NCBI RefSeq assembly: GCF_018736045.1
Contig: NZ_CP076132.1
Span: 3,209,501 to 3,273,500 of the forward strand
Direction of reading: 5' to 3'
DNA: 64,000 nucleotides
Origin: Flammeovirga yaeyamensis
GTDB lineage: Bacteria; Bacteroidota; Bacteroidia; Cytophagales; Flammeovirgaceae
Shown: positions 18,391 through 27,248 of the stretch, in pieces
Layout: each line of letters begins with the position of its first letter
How positions within the stretch are numbered: the stretch's first letter is position 1
Position numbers and translations under genes: made by a program
The notes under the pieces: model-generated
The model's input: the letters and a program-made list of their open reading frames with translations, nothing else
What the model was told of the DNA's origin: nothing
The model's database searches: none

Positions 18391-18660
18391 TTATACTTGC
18401 CCTTCTATAAATGCTTTCATTTGATCTCTACTAACCATTGTTTTTCCACCGAATTTATTGTAGTGCAAAGTTCCATTTCTCATATACTTATAAATAGTTG
18501 TTCGAGATAACTTGTATTCAGTCATTACTTCATTTATAGTCATCCATTCTTTTTTAGAGGCAACGTTTTTATTAGTTACTCTATTTTGCTCCATTAAAAA
18601 ACTAGTCTGTTTTTGAATCTCATCTAATCTAAGTAAAATTTCTTCAAAAGGATTTACCAT
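18391..18660 (-). CDS. HTH (MerR/HTH_17-type) DNA-binding protein, excisionase-like
   Basis: An 89-residue protein with an N-terminal coiled helix (LLRLDEIQKQTSFLMEQN) and a C-terminal winged-helix motif: MTINEVMTEYKLSRTTIYKY followed by the wing NGTLHYNKFGGKTMVS. This matches the HTH_17/excisionase family common beside tyrosine recombinases in Bacteroidota elements, where it bends DNA and steers the integrase to excision or regulates it. It lies 121 bp downstream of the integrase on the same strand and is followed by a terminator. The fold is clear; the Xis role is inferred from position. Confidence 0.75.
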   Translation of the reverse strand: MVNPFEEILLRLDEIQKQTSFLMEQNRVTNKNVASKKEWMTINEVMTEYKLSRTTIYKYMRNGTLHYNKFGGKTMVSRDQMKAFIEGQV

Positions 18661-18781
18661 ATTAACTAAAACATTTAAAGTGATATTAATTCTTACAATG
18701 CTAAAGCAAGTAGTATAGATTTCTGCAGAGTATCCAACATTTAAAGAAAAATATTTACAGTATTTTACAGTCCCGGAATTA

Positions 18782-20005
18782 CTACGATGATAATGCTAAT
18801 CTCACTAATTCCATTTCTTTTTCTTTTGGGATATTTACATACTTAGAAAAGCTTTTTTCGTCTTTGTGACCGGTAAACTTCATCACTGTTGCAGATGGTA
18901 CTCCCTTCAATAATAACTTTGTAGCAAATGTTCTTCTTCCTGTATGTGTTGTAATCAATTCATATTTTGGCTTAAAAGATGTGATCTTTTTATTTCCAAC
19001 AAATTGATCCACTTCAAATTCATCATCAATACCAGCAAGCCTACATGCTTCCTTTATATATTTGTTTAGCTTTTGGTTACTAATTGCTCTTAACTTACCA
19101 GAGATCAGATCATGAACTATTCTAGAAGCGTCTTTATTCAATGGAACTTCTATCCTTTCCTTAGTTTTTGTTTGTCTAATTGTCAAAAATTCATTCCCAT
19201 TAGTATCATACCTCAACTGGCCCAAATTTATTTTGGTATAGTCACTAAACCTTAAGCCTGTTAAAGCAGATAAAATTAACAACCATCTTGCATTGTCTAA
19301 GTATCCTTTTTCATATTCTGCATTAAACAACTTAGTCAAGTCATCATCACTTAATATTGGTTTAAGTATATCAGGTTGATGTGTTAGTGAGAATTGCTTA
19401 TGATCTTCATTTTGTGTCAGCTTCATAGATTTACTCCAATTTAAGAATGTCTTAAATAGACCTAAATATTTTGCTGTAGATTGAAGGTTAAGTTTTGCTT
19501 GATAGTAAAAGTAATCTTGAACCAATTCTAAAGTTTTCCTATCAATGGTGTCTAAATCAAATGTTATTTTCTTCTTCCTTTCAAAAGCTTTTAGATGAAC
19601 AACCAACGACTTGATTTTTTTAATTGAAGATAGTGACAATCTTTTTTCTTTATACTTAAGATAATCGTCGACAATAGACCAAAATTTTTGCTTAGTAGAT
19701 ACTACTTTCTCTTTAGGCCTTAACCTATCAGTCATATATTCTACATCAGCTATAATCCCATCACTTTTAGATTCAAGATATATTTCTAATACCTTATTTT
19801 TGAACTCTTGTAATTGCCTATTTAATACTATCGCATTTGGATTGCTTGAAAGAACCTTATTATTTTTCTTACTCCAATGTTTAGGTGGTATTGAGATTCC
19901 AGTAGACAACCTAATTAGCACATCTACTCCGTCAGCGACAATACAAATAATCCTTGTAACCCTTTTCGCATTTTTCTCCTTTAAGAAAAATTTTACCGTT
20001 GCCAT
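18782..20005 (-). CDS. Tyrosine recombinase / integrase
   Basis: A 407-residue site-specific recombinase. The N-terminal arm-binding domain (about 1-95, MATVKFFLKEKNAKR) is the type frequent in Bacteroidota transposon and phage integrases. A SAM-like core-binding domain covers about 100-205, and the catalytic domain follows. Catalytic residues visible are Arg in ALTGLRFSDY (near 247), His-x-x-Arg in HTGRRTF (near 353), the His of TGHKDEKSFSKY and the nucleophile Tyr in the same motif (near 388). It cuts and joins att sites to integrate or excise the element. It starts 164 bp from a tRNA/tmRNA-like 3' end, the expected attachment site. The set of active-site residues appears complete. Confidence 0.92.
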   Translation of the reverse strand: MATVKFFLKEKNAKRVTRIICIVADGVDVLIRLSTGISIPPKHWSKKNNKVLSSNPNAIVLNRQLQEFKNKVLEIYLESKSDGIIADVEYMTDRLRPKEKVVSTKQKFWSIVDDYLKYKEKRLSLSSIKKIKSLVVHLKAFERKKKITFDLDTIDRKTLELVQDYFYYQAKLNLQSTAKYLGLFKTFLNWSKSMKLTQNEDHKQFSLTHQPDILKPILSDDDLTKLFNAEYEKGYLDNARWLLILSALTGLRFSDYTKINLGQLRYDTNGNEFLTIRQTKTKERIEVPLNKDASRIVHDLISGKLRAISNQKLNKYIKEACRLAGIDDEFEVDQFVGNKKITSFKPKYELITTHTGRRTFATKLLLKGVPSATVMKFTGHKDEKSFSKYVNIPKEKEMELVRLALSS

Positions 20006-20025
20006 GTCATTTGATCATTAAATAC

Positions 20026-20065
20026 TTTCACCGAAAAAGCGGTGAAAATATTGGTGAAAATAAAA
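20026..20065. promoter_or_regulatory. Integrase-upstream repeats, candidate arm-type or autoregulatory sites
   Basis: TTTCACCG / CGGTGAAA forms a perfect 8-bp inverted repeat (20026-20033, 20040-20047). GGTGAAAAT occurs at 20041-20049 and again at 20053-20061, inside a 14-nt word TGGTGAAAATAAAA (20052-20065) that recurs exactly at 20248-20261. They lie just upstream of the integrase start, as expected for integrase arm sites or an integrase operator. Confidence 0.45.
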
Positions 20066-20168
20066 CTGTACTGGAATGAATAATCTCATACATTCTAATA
20101 GCAAATTGTATAGATAAATGCAGACTATCCAATCATTTTGACTATTTCTAATAAAATTGTACAAATAG

Positions 20169-20189
20169 TTCTATTTCCTCCGACTCCAC
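20169..20189 (+). other. tRNA/tmRNA 3'-end remnant, candidate att core
   Basis: The sequence TTCTATT-TCCTC-CGACTCC-AC has the form T-loop, T-stem 3' strand, acceptor 3' strand, discriminator A. The acceptor strand would pair with GGGGTCG or GGAGTCG, as in tmRNA or tRNA-Ala-like genes. Upstream bases do not complete a T-stem or any cloverleaf, so only the 3' end is present. A partial tRNA end next to an integrase is the usual result of integration into the gene's 3' end. The T-loop deviates from TTCRA at one position, so the call is tentative. Confidence 0.45.
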
Positions 20190-20192
20190 AAC

Positions 20193-20224
20193 AAACCGCG
20201 TTTACAGTGATGTAAGGGCGGTTT
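20193..20224 (+). terminator. Strong rho-independent terminator after the tRNA-like end
   Basis: AAACCGC / GCGGTTT (7 bp) encloses a second stem of about 6 bp around TTACA-GTGA-TGTAA, followed by a T-run. This would be the original terminator of the tRNA/tmRNA gene that the element interrupted. Confidence 0.75.
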
Positions 20225-20363
20225 TTTTTGTTTGTGGGGGAAAATGGTGGTGAAAATAAAAATTTCGACTTTTAAGTAGTTGTGCTTAAAAAGTTTAATT
20301 ACCTAGAAGTGATATACCAATTTAACTTAATTACTTCAATATCATTTCTAGGTGATCATATAA

Positions 20364-22376
20364 TCAAAGCATCTTATTCAACTCATTTTGTATAAAATCA
20401 ATTTTTCCAATCTTCAAATGTTCTCTCAAGTACTTAAAAGGGAAAGGTAGAACTGTCGGTGCATTGACCCTTACAAAATCCACTTTCATCATTTCAAATA
20501 ATATTTTTATTAACGACTCGTCCATTTTACCGTTAACACAAGTTACTTTTCTTATAACATTTGTTTTATCTAGTTTAAATTTATGTTCCTTACTTGGAGA
20601 TTGAGCCCAATAATAAATTTCATTACCATTTTTATGGTAACAAAGGTTGAATAAACTATTCCCATATAACTCAATATCTGAACTAGATTTGATACCTTTT
20701 TCAACCTTAACATCTAATTCTTCTTTGATTTTAGAGAGTAATAGCTTCTCCAAGGGATGTGGACCCCATCTAAAAAATAGCTTTCTTACCTCTTCAATAC
20801 TTAAATCAACTTTTAAAGATTTATCCAAATCAGTTTTTAGGTCATTAAATCTTTTTAAACTTTTTGACTCAGGATATTCTTCACGAAAAGATTCAGTTAT
20901 TTCTCTTAATTCCATTAGGCTTAACTCTACTTTATTGTAATATTCTTTTTTCTGAGTATTTAGCCAATCTATCATTGGAAATGATCTTAAGGTTGTTTTT
21001 TCAATAATATAAAATGAATTATTATAAACTATACCTCCTTCAACATTAGAACCTGTCATTTTATCTTTATGAAAAACATCATTCTTTGGAATGTAAGTAC
21101 TAAAGAATTTTTGATCAAATTCTATTAAACCATTAGTGGAAATACTTAAGATCAGTAAATCACTTACTCTCTCTTCTTCAGAATGCTCATATTGATAGAA
21201 AGATATAGGATTAATTAATTTATAGTTTATCCAGTTTGAATTTATCATTTTCTGGAAATAAATATCTTCCTTAATCGTCATTTCTTGAAGAACCTTACTT
21301 AGATATGCCTTTTTAGAATTTGATTTATTGAACTGTTCAGCTATAATATTCTGGTAAATAAATTTTTGATCTCCTTTCAAATGAGGATCATTTTTTCCAG
21401 TATAAAACTCTTTTGAGTTGACAATATTTAAAAGAAAATCGTTTTCACCTACATCATTTAGAGATTTCAATTCTGCACACTGTAAACCTAACTCACTTAG
21501 ATAATCATCTATGTCAACTCCTACAGAAGTATTATTATAATAATAAATCGGTTTAGTTATTGATCTGAATGAATTGCCTGAAATTAAACAATCACAGAAT
21601 GACTCGAAACAAAATTGATTAAACTGCAAGTTGTACTCACTGTAGACACTTTTAATTTCATTTAAGATATCAATCAGCACTTGTATTTTTGTATTCTCAA
21701 ACTCTTCTATATTTAACCCCATGAAATCGACATTGTTTTTTGTCTTCGTCACTTTTCCTTGAATATAACAATCATCACTTTCATGCAAGTCTCTTCTAAA
21801 TGTTAAAGTATCAGCATCAAATACATAAGTGGGTCTTGACAAAATCTTTTTCCTCTTGTCTTGAGAACAATTTTTATTGTAGTGAAAAACTAACCTTCTA
21901 GGAGAAAATGTAGTCACTTTTAGAGATACTACACAATTTTCATCAATATCTATTTTTAAAGCAATTTGTTCTTTTCCCTTAGACTTTAATTTGTAAAAAA
22001 TCTGTCCAGTAATATTACTGTATCCAATCTTATCTGCATTGCCTAATGAATTCAATAGTAGTTGGAATAATACATCATCCTTTACAGTACTTTCATTTAA
22101 TAGAAATGGTTTTGAATACCCTTTATTTTCTTTTTTAATTGCATTATCTAAGTATGAAAGAATAAGGTTAGACTTTGAAGCATCTGCAAGTAAAAAAATA
22201 GATTTCCCTTTCTCTTTACTCATAATTGCATGTACTCCTTCAATTACTTTATCTAAAAATAGATCTTTGTAGGACCATTTACTCACTACATTTATTTGTA
22301 TTATACTATAATCACAAAAGAATTTTTCCTTTTCAAGGCGAATTCCAAATTGGTTTAAATAAGCTTTAGTTGACAT
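20364..22376 (-). CDS. Unrecognised 670-aa protein, partner of the helicase-nuclease
   Basis: I do not recognise a family. It is a soluble protein without signal peptide, membrane segment, Walker or cysteine-cluster motifs. The middle (QKFIYQNIIAEQF, KAYLSKVLQEMTIKEDI, VSDLLILSISTNG) and the end (NAPTVLPFPFKYLREHL) are only faintly reminiscent of PIWI/RNase H-fold proteins, which I cannot confirm by eye. Its ATG lies inside the last 11 nt of the helicase gene, so the two are translationally coupled and the products probably act together. The operon partner has a helicase and a nuclease-like domain, so this protein may supply target recognition or an effector. The function is open. Confidence 0.75.
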   Translation of the reverse strand: MSTKAYLNQFGIRLEKEKFFCDYSIIQINVVSKWSYKDLFLDKVIEGVHAIMSKEKGKSIFLLADASKSNLILSYLDNAIKKENKGYSKPFLLNESTVKDDVLFQLLLNSLGNADKIGYSNITGQIFYKLKSKGKEQIALKIDIDENCVVSLKVTTFSPRRLVFHYNKNCSQDKRKKILSRPTYVFDADTLTFRRDLHESDDCYIQGKVTKTKNNVDFMGLNIEEFENTKIQVLIDILNEIKSVYSEYNLQFNQFCFESFCDCLISGNSFRSITKPIYYYNNTSVGVDIDDYLSELGLQCAELKSLNDVGENDFLLNIVNSKEFYTGKNDPHLKGDQKFIYQNIIAEQFNKSNSKKAYLSKVLQEMTIKEDIYFQKMINSNWINYKLINPISFYQYEHSEEERVSDLLILSISTNGLIEFDQKFFSTYIPKNDVFHKDKMTGSNVEGGIVYNNSFYIIEKTTLRSFPMIDWLNTQKKEYYNKVELSLMELREITESFREEYPESKSLKRFNDLKTDLDKSLKVDLSIEEVRKLFFRWGPHPLEKLLLSKIKEELDVKVEKGIKSSSDIELYGNSLFNLCYHKNGNEIYYWAQSPSKEHKFKLDKTNVIRKVTCVNGKMDESLIKILFEMMKVDFVRVNAPTVLPFPFKYLREHLKIGKIDFIQNELNKML

Positions 22377-25300
22377 ATTTTTGGATTTTTATAAATGAAG
22401 AATTTATCAATTTACCATCATTATCTAAAAGACCAGGGATTTCAATTAGCTCCTTTCCACCTTGTGCTGTTTCGATAATTCTATGGTTTGGATCATCATT
22501 GATTAGATTGATGATAAGTACTACTTTAGCATCCACCCTATTCATTTTTTCAAAATTTCTTTGACGTTCTTTTGTTGCTTTCACAGCGTAAGAAGTGTTC
22601 CAATGTTTAAAATCAATATAAACATCATCATTAACTCTAAAATCAAATACTTCAAATATTTCTTCAGGTAATTCTAATAACTCTATGTTCAGAGTTTTTT
22701 CTAATAAGATTTGTCCTGCTAATTCACCTAATCTACCCAAGTAAATATTTCTGTAAGCTACTGGATTTAATATGTAATCGTTCTCTGTAAATACTAAAGG
22801 TATTTTTCTATTTAAAAATTCATCCCTTAATAATGGTACCTTTTGTATTATATCCAATCGAGCTGACAAATCACTTACTTCAAAAGATTTCTTATTATCA
22901 AAAGAAATCTCCAATGGATGTTCTTTTGTATGAATAGAAAAATCAGTGTCTGTAAAAAAAGAATATGAATTAACTTTAGAAGGTTGAGGATTTCTAATAA
23001 AAAATTTTGCGAACCTATGATTTGAAATTTTGTTTTGAGATATAGTTGGGTTAGATAAAATAAAGTCACTGAGCTCATGATAAAGCTGAATGTATCTCTC
23101 ATCCCAACTACCATATGTAATCTTTTTTATAATCTCATTACTTAAAATAGTATTATTAATATTAATATCTTTTAAATGGGATGAGTCTGAATTCCAACTT
23201 AATTTTTCAAAACAATATTGATGTAATAATTCATATTCCTTACCTAAAAACATTGAAGAAATATCAAACTTACCGATATACTCAATTAATGATTGATCTA
23301 TATATATTTTGGTTTCAATGCCCTTTGTATTTGTTCTAGAGAGCCTTCCAACAGCTTGAATAATAATTTTATTTATAGCATTGATAAAAAACATTTTCCT
23401 TTTGTTGTTAAAAGGAGCTTTTTCATATTTATTTCTATTCTTTTTAAAACCAAATAATAATCTAAGATACCTCTCTGTATAACTTAGTCCATCGAATAAG
23501 AATAAATAGGTGGTTTCATATAAAAATTGAAGAAGATCTTTAGTTTCAACCTTATTATCACCACTCAATGAGTTAATGACATAAGTCGGCGTTTCTAAAT
23601 AGCACCCATCAAAATCTTTTTCTTCATTATTATAATCTAGTCCATTTATCGAGTAAACGTTAATATCTTCAGGAATTTTATATTGAATATTTTGTCCTGC
23701 TCCCATTGTATTATAAGTGGTAATCAGGAATGCCTTCTCTCCCATTTCTGCTCTTTTTCGAACATTTTCTATATTTTTTTGATAGGTTGGTCCAATTGCA
23801 AAAAAGATATCTTTATTTATTTCATTTTCTGATTTCTTTAATCCTTTTTCTTTTAAATAGGCCTTTATTACTTTAATTAACTGATGCCTATTAAAATATT
23901 TTGAATCATTAAAGCCTTTATTTAAAAAGCATATAAAAGAGTTGATATTATTTGATACTTTAAAATCATAATAGATGACAGCAATATTAATTAACCTTAT
24001 TATATCAATTTCTTCCAATTGATCGCTTAAACTAGAAACCATGGTTTTATGTGGTCTCAATTTGAAATTTAGATTAATTATATTATTCAAATTTGAAGTA
24101 GTATCATTAATCTCTTTAATATTAAGTTTCGTTTTATCAAATAACTTATATTTCTGATAAATTGAATTCCTAATAATTTCTTCATCAAAAAGATCTAATT
24201 GATAAAAATGCTCATTCAGATATGCACTTAAAGAGGGAATGGCAAAGTTTGATATTGATGAAGAAATATTTGCCGTTGCACTCATACCAATAACCATCGC
24301 ATTTTCACAAATTTTCATTAACCATAACTCAGGGAAAAAAGCTTCTACTTTTTTAAACACCGTTCTAGTGTTATGTGATGGATTGTCAAAAATATCTATG
24401 TAATGAAAGCCTTTTGTAATTAGAGATAACTTTAAATTCTCATTGTTAGCTGGTGTAATTATATGATAGTACTCTATGAGTTGAATAAAATATTCTTGAA
24501 TCTCTCTCTTTTGTGAATCAATATGTAATGCATCTAGTACCGTATAAATTGCATCATCATAAGATACCTCTGAGTTTAAGTTTGTATATTCTTCTGTTAG
24601 ATCGTAAACAAAATTTGAAAATTGAATTAAAAGCTTATTGATATTATTCAATACCAATAATAGGTTTTTAGAATCTGTAGGTTTTTCATTGATAATAGAA
24701 ACCTCATTATATTTCTCTTTAACTCTAAAATGTCTCTGATAATAACTTCTTACAAACCCTGTATCTTCACCCTCCGAAGGTTCTGCTATTGTTTCATTGG
24801 TGAAATCTGAAAATAGAAATGATTTTGGCTGATCATTATCTTCTGTAAACTTATAGGGAAATGAAAGTTTATAATCTTTATTATAAGTTTTAGCTCTTTT
24901 TACAAGCGATCTATACCTTTTTTTGAAACGATTATTTAATGCTTCTTGATTAATACCAAATAAATTTACAGGGTATGGTTTTGAGTTTAAAATTGAATGT
25001 ACTTCATTAACTCTAGAAATTACATCTCCTTTGTTCGCATTACGATCTGCAATGTCTATAAATAGATCCAATAGGTCTTTTTTACATGAATCAAATTCGT
25101 CTATAATAAAAAGTCTATCTTTTAAATTTGAGTCAACTATAAAAGTATGTTTCCCAGAAATAATAGTATCAACTGAAAAAAATACTTTTTTTATCGTAGC
25201 AAAAACAACTTTTGCTTGTTTTAGTTTTACCTGAGGATATACTTCTTCAACCCAACTGAACCTTTCATGATTTCTTAGAAGATCAATACTTACTGTTCTA

Positions 25301-25797
25301 TTTTTAAAAGACTCTTTTATTCTTTTTGAGAGATCTTTCCTGAAATTTCTTTCTGCTTTACTTAATTGGGCTTCTAGCTGTTTTTTATAAGCACTGTCAT
25401 CTATATTTGAGTCCTTAAACCTCAAATAGTCCTTATAACATTGTTCCAGTTCAAGGTATAAACTTGCTTCTTTTTCAACTTTGGGAATTTTAATTCTACC
25501 TTCCAAAAGACCAATAACACAATCAACATTACTTTTGAGGTGAACTACAAAATCATCACAATATTCTTTCCCCTTTTCTCCATACTTTTGTTCTATTTTT
25601 TCACAAAGTTCTTCATAGGGTAAATTTTTCTTTAATGTTGTAAGAAAGATAATCTGCTTTTTTGAGTGTTTATTATTAAAAACAAACTCCTCAATAATAT
25701 ATTGAAGAGAAAAAAATGTTTTACCAAGCCCGGTTGGGAATGGAAAAATACTCAACCCTGAAATAAAACTACCGAACTTTATAAATAACTCTTTCAT
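22366..25797 (-). CDS. Superfamily-2 helicase with C-terminal PD-(D/E)XK-like nuclease domain
   Basis: An 1143-residue protein starting almost directly with its ATPase: Walker A PTGLGKT at 21-27, Walker B/box II FIIDEFDS near 234, motif III-like VIGMSATAN near 505, and a C-lobe arginine-finger motif IIIQAVGRLSRT near 816. The box II is DEFD rather than DEAH, and the very early Walker A with a long insert before box II recalls DinG/XPD-like or Cas3-like helicases. No Fe-S cysteine set is evident. Residues about 1020-1110 fit a PD-(D/E)XK fold: GELAGQILLEK, then FDFRV and IDFKHW (Asp...Asp-x-Lys). The pairing suggests DNA unwinding and cutting in phage defence. A WYL regulator gene lies just upstream. 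Named system unknown. Confidence 0.8.
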   Translation of the reverse strand: MKELFIKFGSFISGLSIFPFPTGLGKTFFSLQYIIEEFVFNNKHSKKQIIFLTTLKKNLPYEELCEKIEQKYGEKGKEYCDDFVVHLKSNVDCVIGLLEGRIKIPKVEKEASLYLELEQCYKDYLRFKDSNIDDSAYKKQLEAQLSKAERNFRKDLSKRIKESFKNRTVSIDLLRNHERFSWVEEVYPQVKLKQAKVVFATIKKVFFSVDTIISGKHTFIVDSNLKDRLFIIDEFDSCKKDLLDLFIDIADRNANKGDVISRVNEVHSILNSKPYPVNLFGINQEALNNRFKKRYRSLVKRAKTYNKDYKLSFPYKFTEDNDQPKSFLFSDFTNETIAEPSEGEDTGFVRSYYQRHFRVKEKYNEVSIINEKPTDSKNLLLVLNNINKLLIQFSNFVYDLTEEYTNLNSEVSYDDAIYTVLDALHIDSQKREIQEYFIQLIEYYHIITPANNENLKLSLITKGFHYIDIFDNPSHNTRTVFKKVEAFFPELWLMKICENAMVIGMSATANISSSISNFAIPSLSAYLNEHFYQLDLFDEEIIRNSIYQKYKLFDKTKLNIKEINDTTSNLNNIINLNFKLRPHKTMVSSLSDQLEEIDIIRLINIAVIYYDFKVSNNINSFICFLNKGFNDSKYFNRHQLIKVIKAYLKEKGLKKSENEINKDIFFAIGPTYQKNIENVRKRAEMGEKAFLITTYNTMGAGQNIQYKIPEDINVYSINGLDYNNEEKDFDGCYLETPTYVINSLSGDNKVETKDLLQFLYETTYLFLFDGLSYTERYLRLLFGFKKNRNKYEKAPFNNKRKMFFINAINKIIIQAVGRLSRTNTKGIETKIYIDQSLIEYIGKFDISSMFLGKEYELLHQYCFEKLSWNSDSSHLKDININNTILSNEIIKKITYGSWDERYIQLYHELSDFILSNPTISQNKISNHRFAKFFIRNPQPSKVNSYSFFTDTDFSIHTKEHPLEISFDNKKSFEVSDLSARLDIIQKVPLLRDEFLNRKIPLVFTENDYILNPVAYRNIYLGRLGELAGQILLEKTLNIELLELPEEIFEVFDFRVNDDVYIDFKHWNTSYAVKATKERQRNFEKMNRVDAKVVLIINLINDDPNHRIIETAQGGKELIEIPGLLDNDGKLINSSFIKIQKYVN

Positions 25798-25799
25798 TA

Positions 25800-25830
25800 T
25801 GTGTTATAATTAGCATGAATCTATAACACA
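25800..25830. promoter_or_regulatory. Inverted repeat upstream of the helicase gene, candidate operator
   Basis: TGTGTTATA / TATAACACA is a perfect 9-bp inverted repeat with a 13-nt centre, ending 2 nt before the helicase ATG. Its position suits an operator that blocks transcription or translation of the two-gene module, possibly bound by the WYL protein encoded next to it. Confidence 0.5.
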
Positions 25831-25842
25831 ATAATACCTTAT

Positions 25843-25867
25843 TGATGCACAATATCACTGTGCATCA
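25843..25867. promoter_or_regulatory. Second inverted repeat, overlapping the WYL stop codon
   Basis: TGATGCACA / TGTGCATCA is a perfect 9-bp inverted repeat with a 7-nt centre. It overlaps the end of the WYL gene and lies 46-70 nt before the helicase start. No T-run follows in either direction, so an operator is more likely than a terminator. Its sequence differs from the neighbouring dyad. Confidence 0.5.
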
Positions 25868-26766
25868 AAAAATAATGACTCTTTTACTACATTTTTTAGA
25901 TAATCCTGAAATTCAATCGGTCTTATGTCAGTAATAAGGTCAATCATACCCAAAACAAACCTTCCTACACCTTTATAATTTGCTACATTATCCTCAAATT
26001 TATATTCACCTTCTGTATTTTGAGTAATCTTATTCTTGGCATAAGGAAATTCTTCACAAAGTAGAAGGAAAGCAATCTTATTCATGCTAAATGAAACATG
26101 TTTTTTTTCTTCTTCAATACATGAAAAACCAAAGAGATCATGAAACTTCTTTATATGTAACCCTTTTTTAGAGAAACTATCGTTACTAACTTCAATAGAA
26201 TCAATCCGTGAAATTTTAAAAGTTTTACAACGTTTTGAGTCAACATCTAACGCATATAACATCTTTCTTCCTGGCGTAAATTCTATTGGTTCAAGTATAA
26301 AATCATCAACTTTACTTCTATGAGTAGAGCTATAGTTATATAAGTGAATTCGTAGATTATTTTTAATGGCATATTCAATTTTTTCTAAAATGGAATAACC
26401 TTCATCGGGTAATAAAATTGAATTGTTAATCAGAAAATCTAAATTTTTATATATTCTCTTGTAAGCACTAAAATCGATGTCCTTAATTTTAGTAATCTGT
26501 TCATTAATGAGCTGTTTATCTATGCTATTGAATAAAGGAGTAGCAACCTCATTCCTTGTAAACAAGTACCGATTGAATTTCCCTTCTTTCTTTTCATAAA
26601 TAGTTACTAACGGGAAAAATATATCCTCAATGAGCCTCCTATCGTTAAGGAACTGATTACGACTCTTTGCAAACTTTTCTTTGTACTCATTTAGAGTAAT
26701 TCCATTAGTATTTAATAATCTAATTATGTCAAGGATTCTATGGAGGTGTTTTTTTGTGTTAGTCAT
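25855..26766 (-). CDS. WYL-domain transcriptional regulator
   Basis: A 303-residue regulator. The N-terminal 70 residues form a winged helix-like DNA-binding region (RILDIIRLLNTNGITLNEYK, then NDRRLIEDIFFPLV). The WYL domain spans about 125-205: IEYAIKNNLRIHLYNYSS, ILEPIEFTPGRKMLYALD and KTFKISRIDSIEVS match the usual order of strands, and a C-terminal extension follows. WYL proteins such as BrxR commonly repress defence operons and sense ligands or nucleic acid. It is 57 bp upstream of the helicase gene on the same strand, with two dyads in between, which fits local control. The specific ligand is unknown. Confidence 0.85.
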   Translation of the reverse strand: MTNTKKHLHRILDIIRLLNTNGITLNEYKEKFAKSRNQFLNDRRLIEDIFFPLVTIYEKKEGKFNRYLFTRNEVATPLFNSIDKQLINEQITKIKDIDFSAYKRIYKNLDFLINNSILLPDEGYSILEKIEYAIKNNLRIHLYNYSSTHRSKVDDFILEPIEFTPGRKMLYALDVDSKRCKTFKISRIDSIEVSNDSFSKKGLHIKKFHDLFGFSCIEEEKKHVSFSMNKIAFLLLCEEFPYAKNKITQNTEGEYKFEDNVANYKGVGRFVLGMIDLITDIRPIEFQDYLKNVVKESLFFDAQ

Positions 26767-26839
26767 ATGTGGTTATTTTTAACTCCGTTACTCCCAATAG
26801 TTTGAAAAACTCTTTCAACATTCCCAATATGATTAGTAT

Positions 26840-27133
26840 CTAATGATCATTAGAACTTAACCATTTAATATATTTTGATATTCCATCTAAATCAGGGTAA
26901 ATTGTTACAGCATGGATACCAAGTTTATAAAGATGTTTTTTAATTTTCTTTCTTATTTGTGTCTCGATTTTAATTACTTCTATGTCATCTGACTCCCATG
27001 GTTCATAAGGCTTATTGTGTAAAGTAAATAAACCACTTTGAGCAATTATTCTGTTATCAATTGATTTTAGTACAACTCTCTGTACAGTATCTATTTTAAA
27101 TGGATTTCCTTTTTCTCCGAATTTTATTTTAGC
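26840..27133 (-). pseudogene. C-terminal remnant of an FRG-domain protein
   Basis: A 97-codon frame without a start codon, bounded upstream by an in-frame TAG at 27134-27136. The peptide contains DNRIIAQSGLFTLHN, then IKIETQIRKKIKKHLYKLGI and IYPDLDGISKYI. These match the end of FRG-domain proteins (nRi-aQqG-Ft, then LfPDLdgl). The N-terminal F-R-G half is not found in the 115 bp before the PtuB-like gene, so this is the tail of a deleted gene. FRG proteins are common in defence islands. The family match is by eye but the motif order is specific. Confidence 0.65.
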
Positions 27134-27248
27134 CTATTTCTTTTATTAAAAGAAATTTGTTTAAAGAGTGTTGTAACATATAGCTTTTATATTTTACTCA
27201 CATAAAAAATATGATTTTTATTTGGTCTAGTATACATGTTAAAATTAA

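Noticed and set aside
20160-20190. Complete tRNA gene
   Set aside because: Only the T-loop to acceptor part fits; no D-arm, anticodon arm or 5' acceptor strand is found upstream.
20364-22376. Prokaryotic Argonaute
   Set aside because: A few words resemble PIWI/RNase H proteins, but no catalytic DEDX tetrad or MID motif could be found by eye. It is kept as an open hypothesis only.
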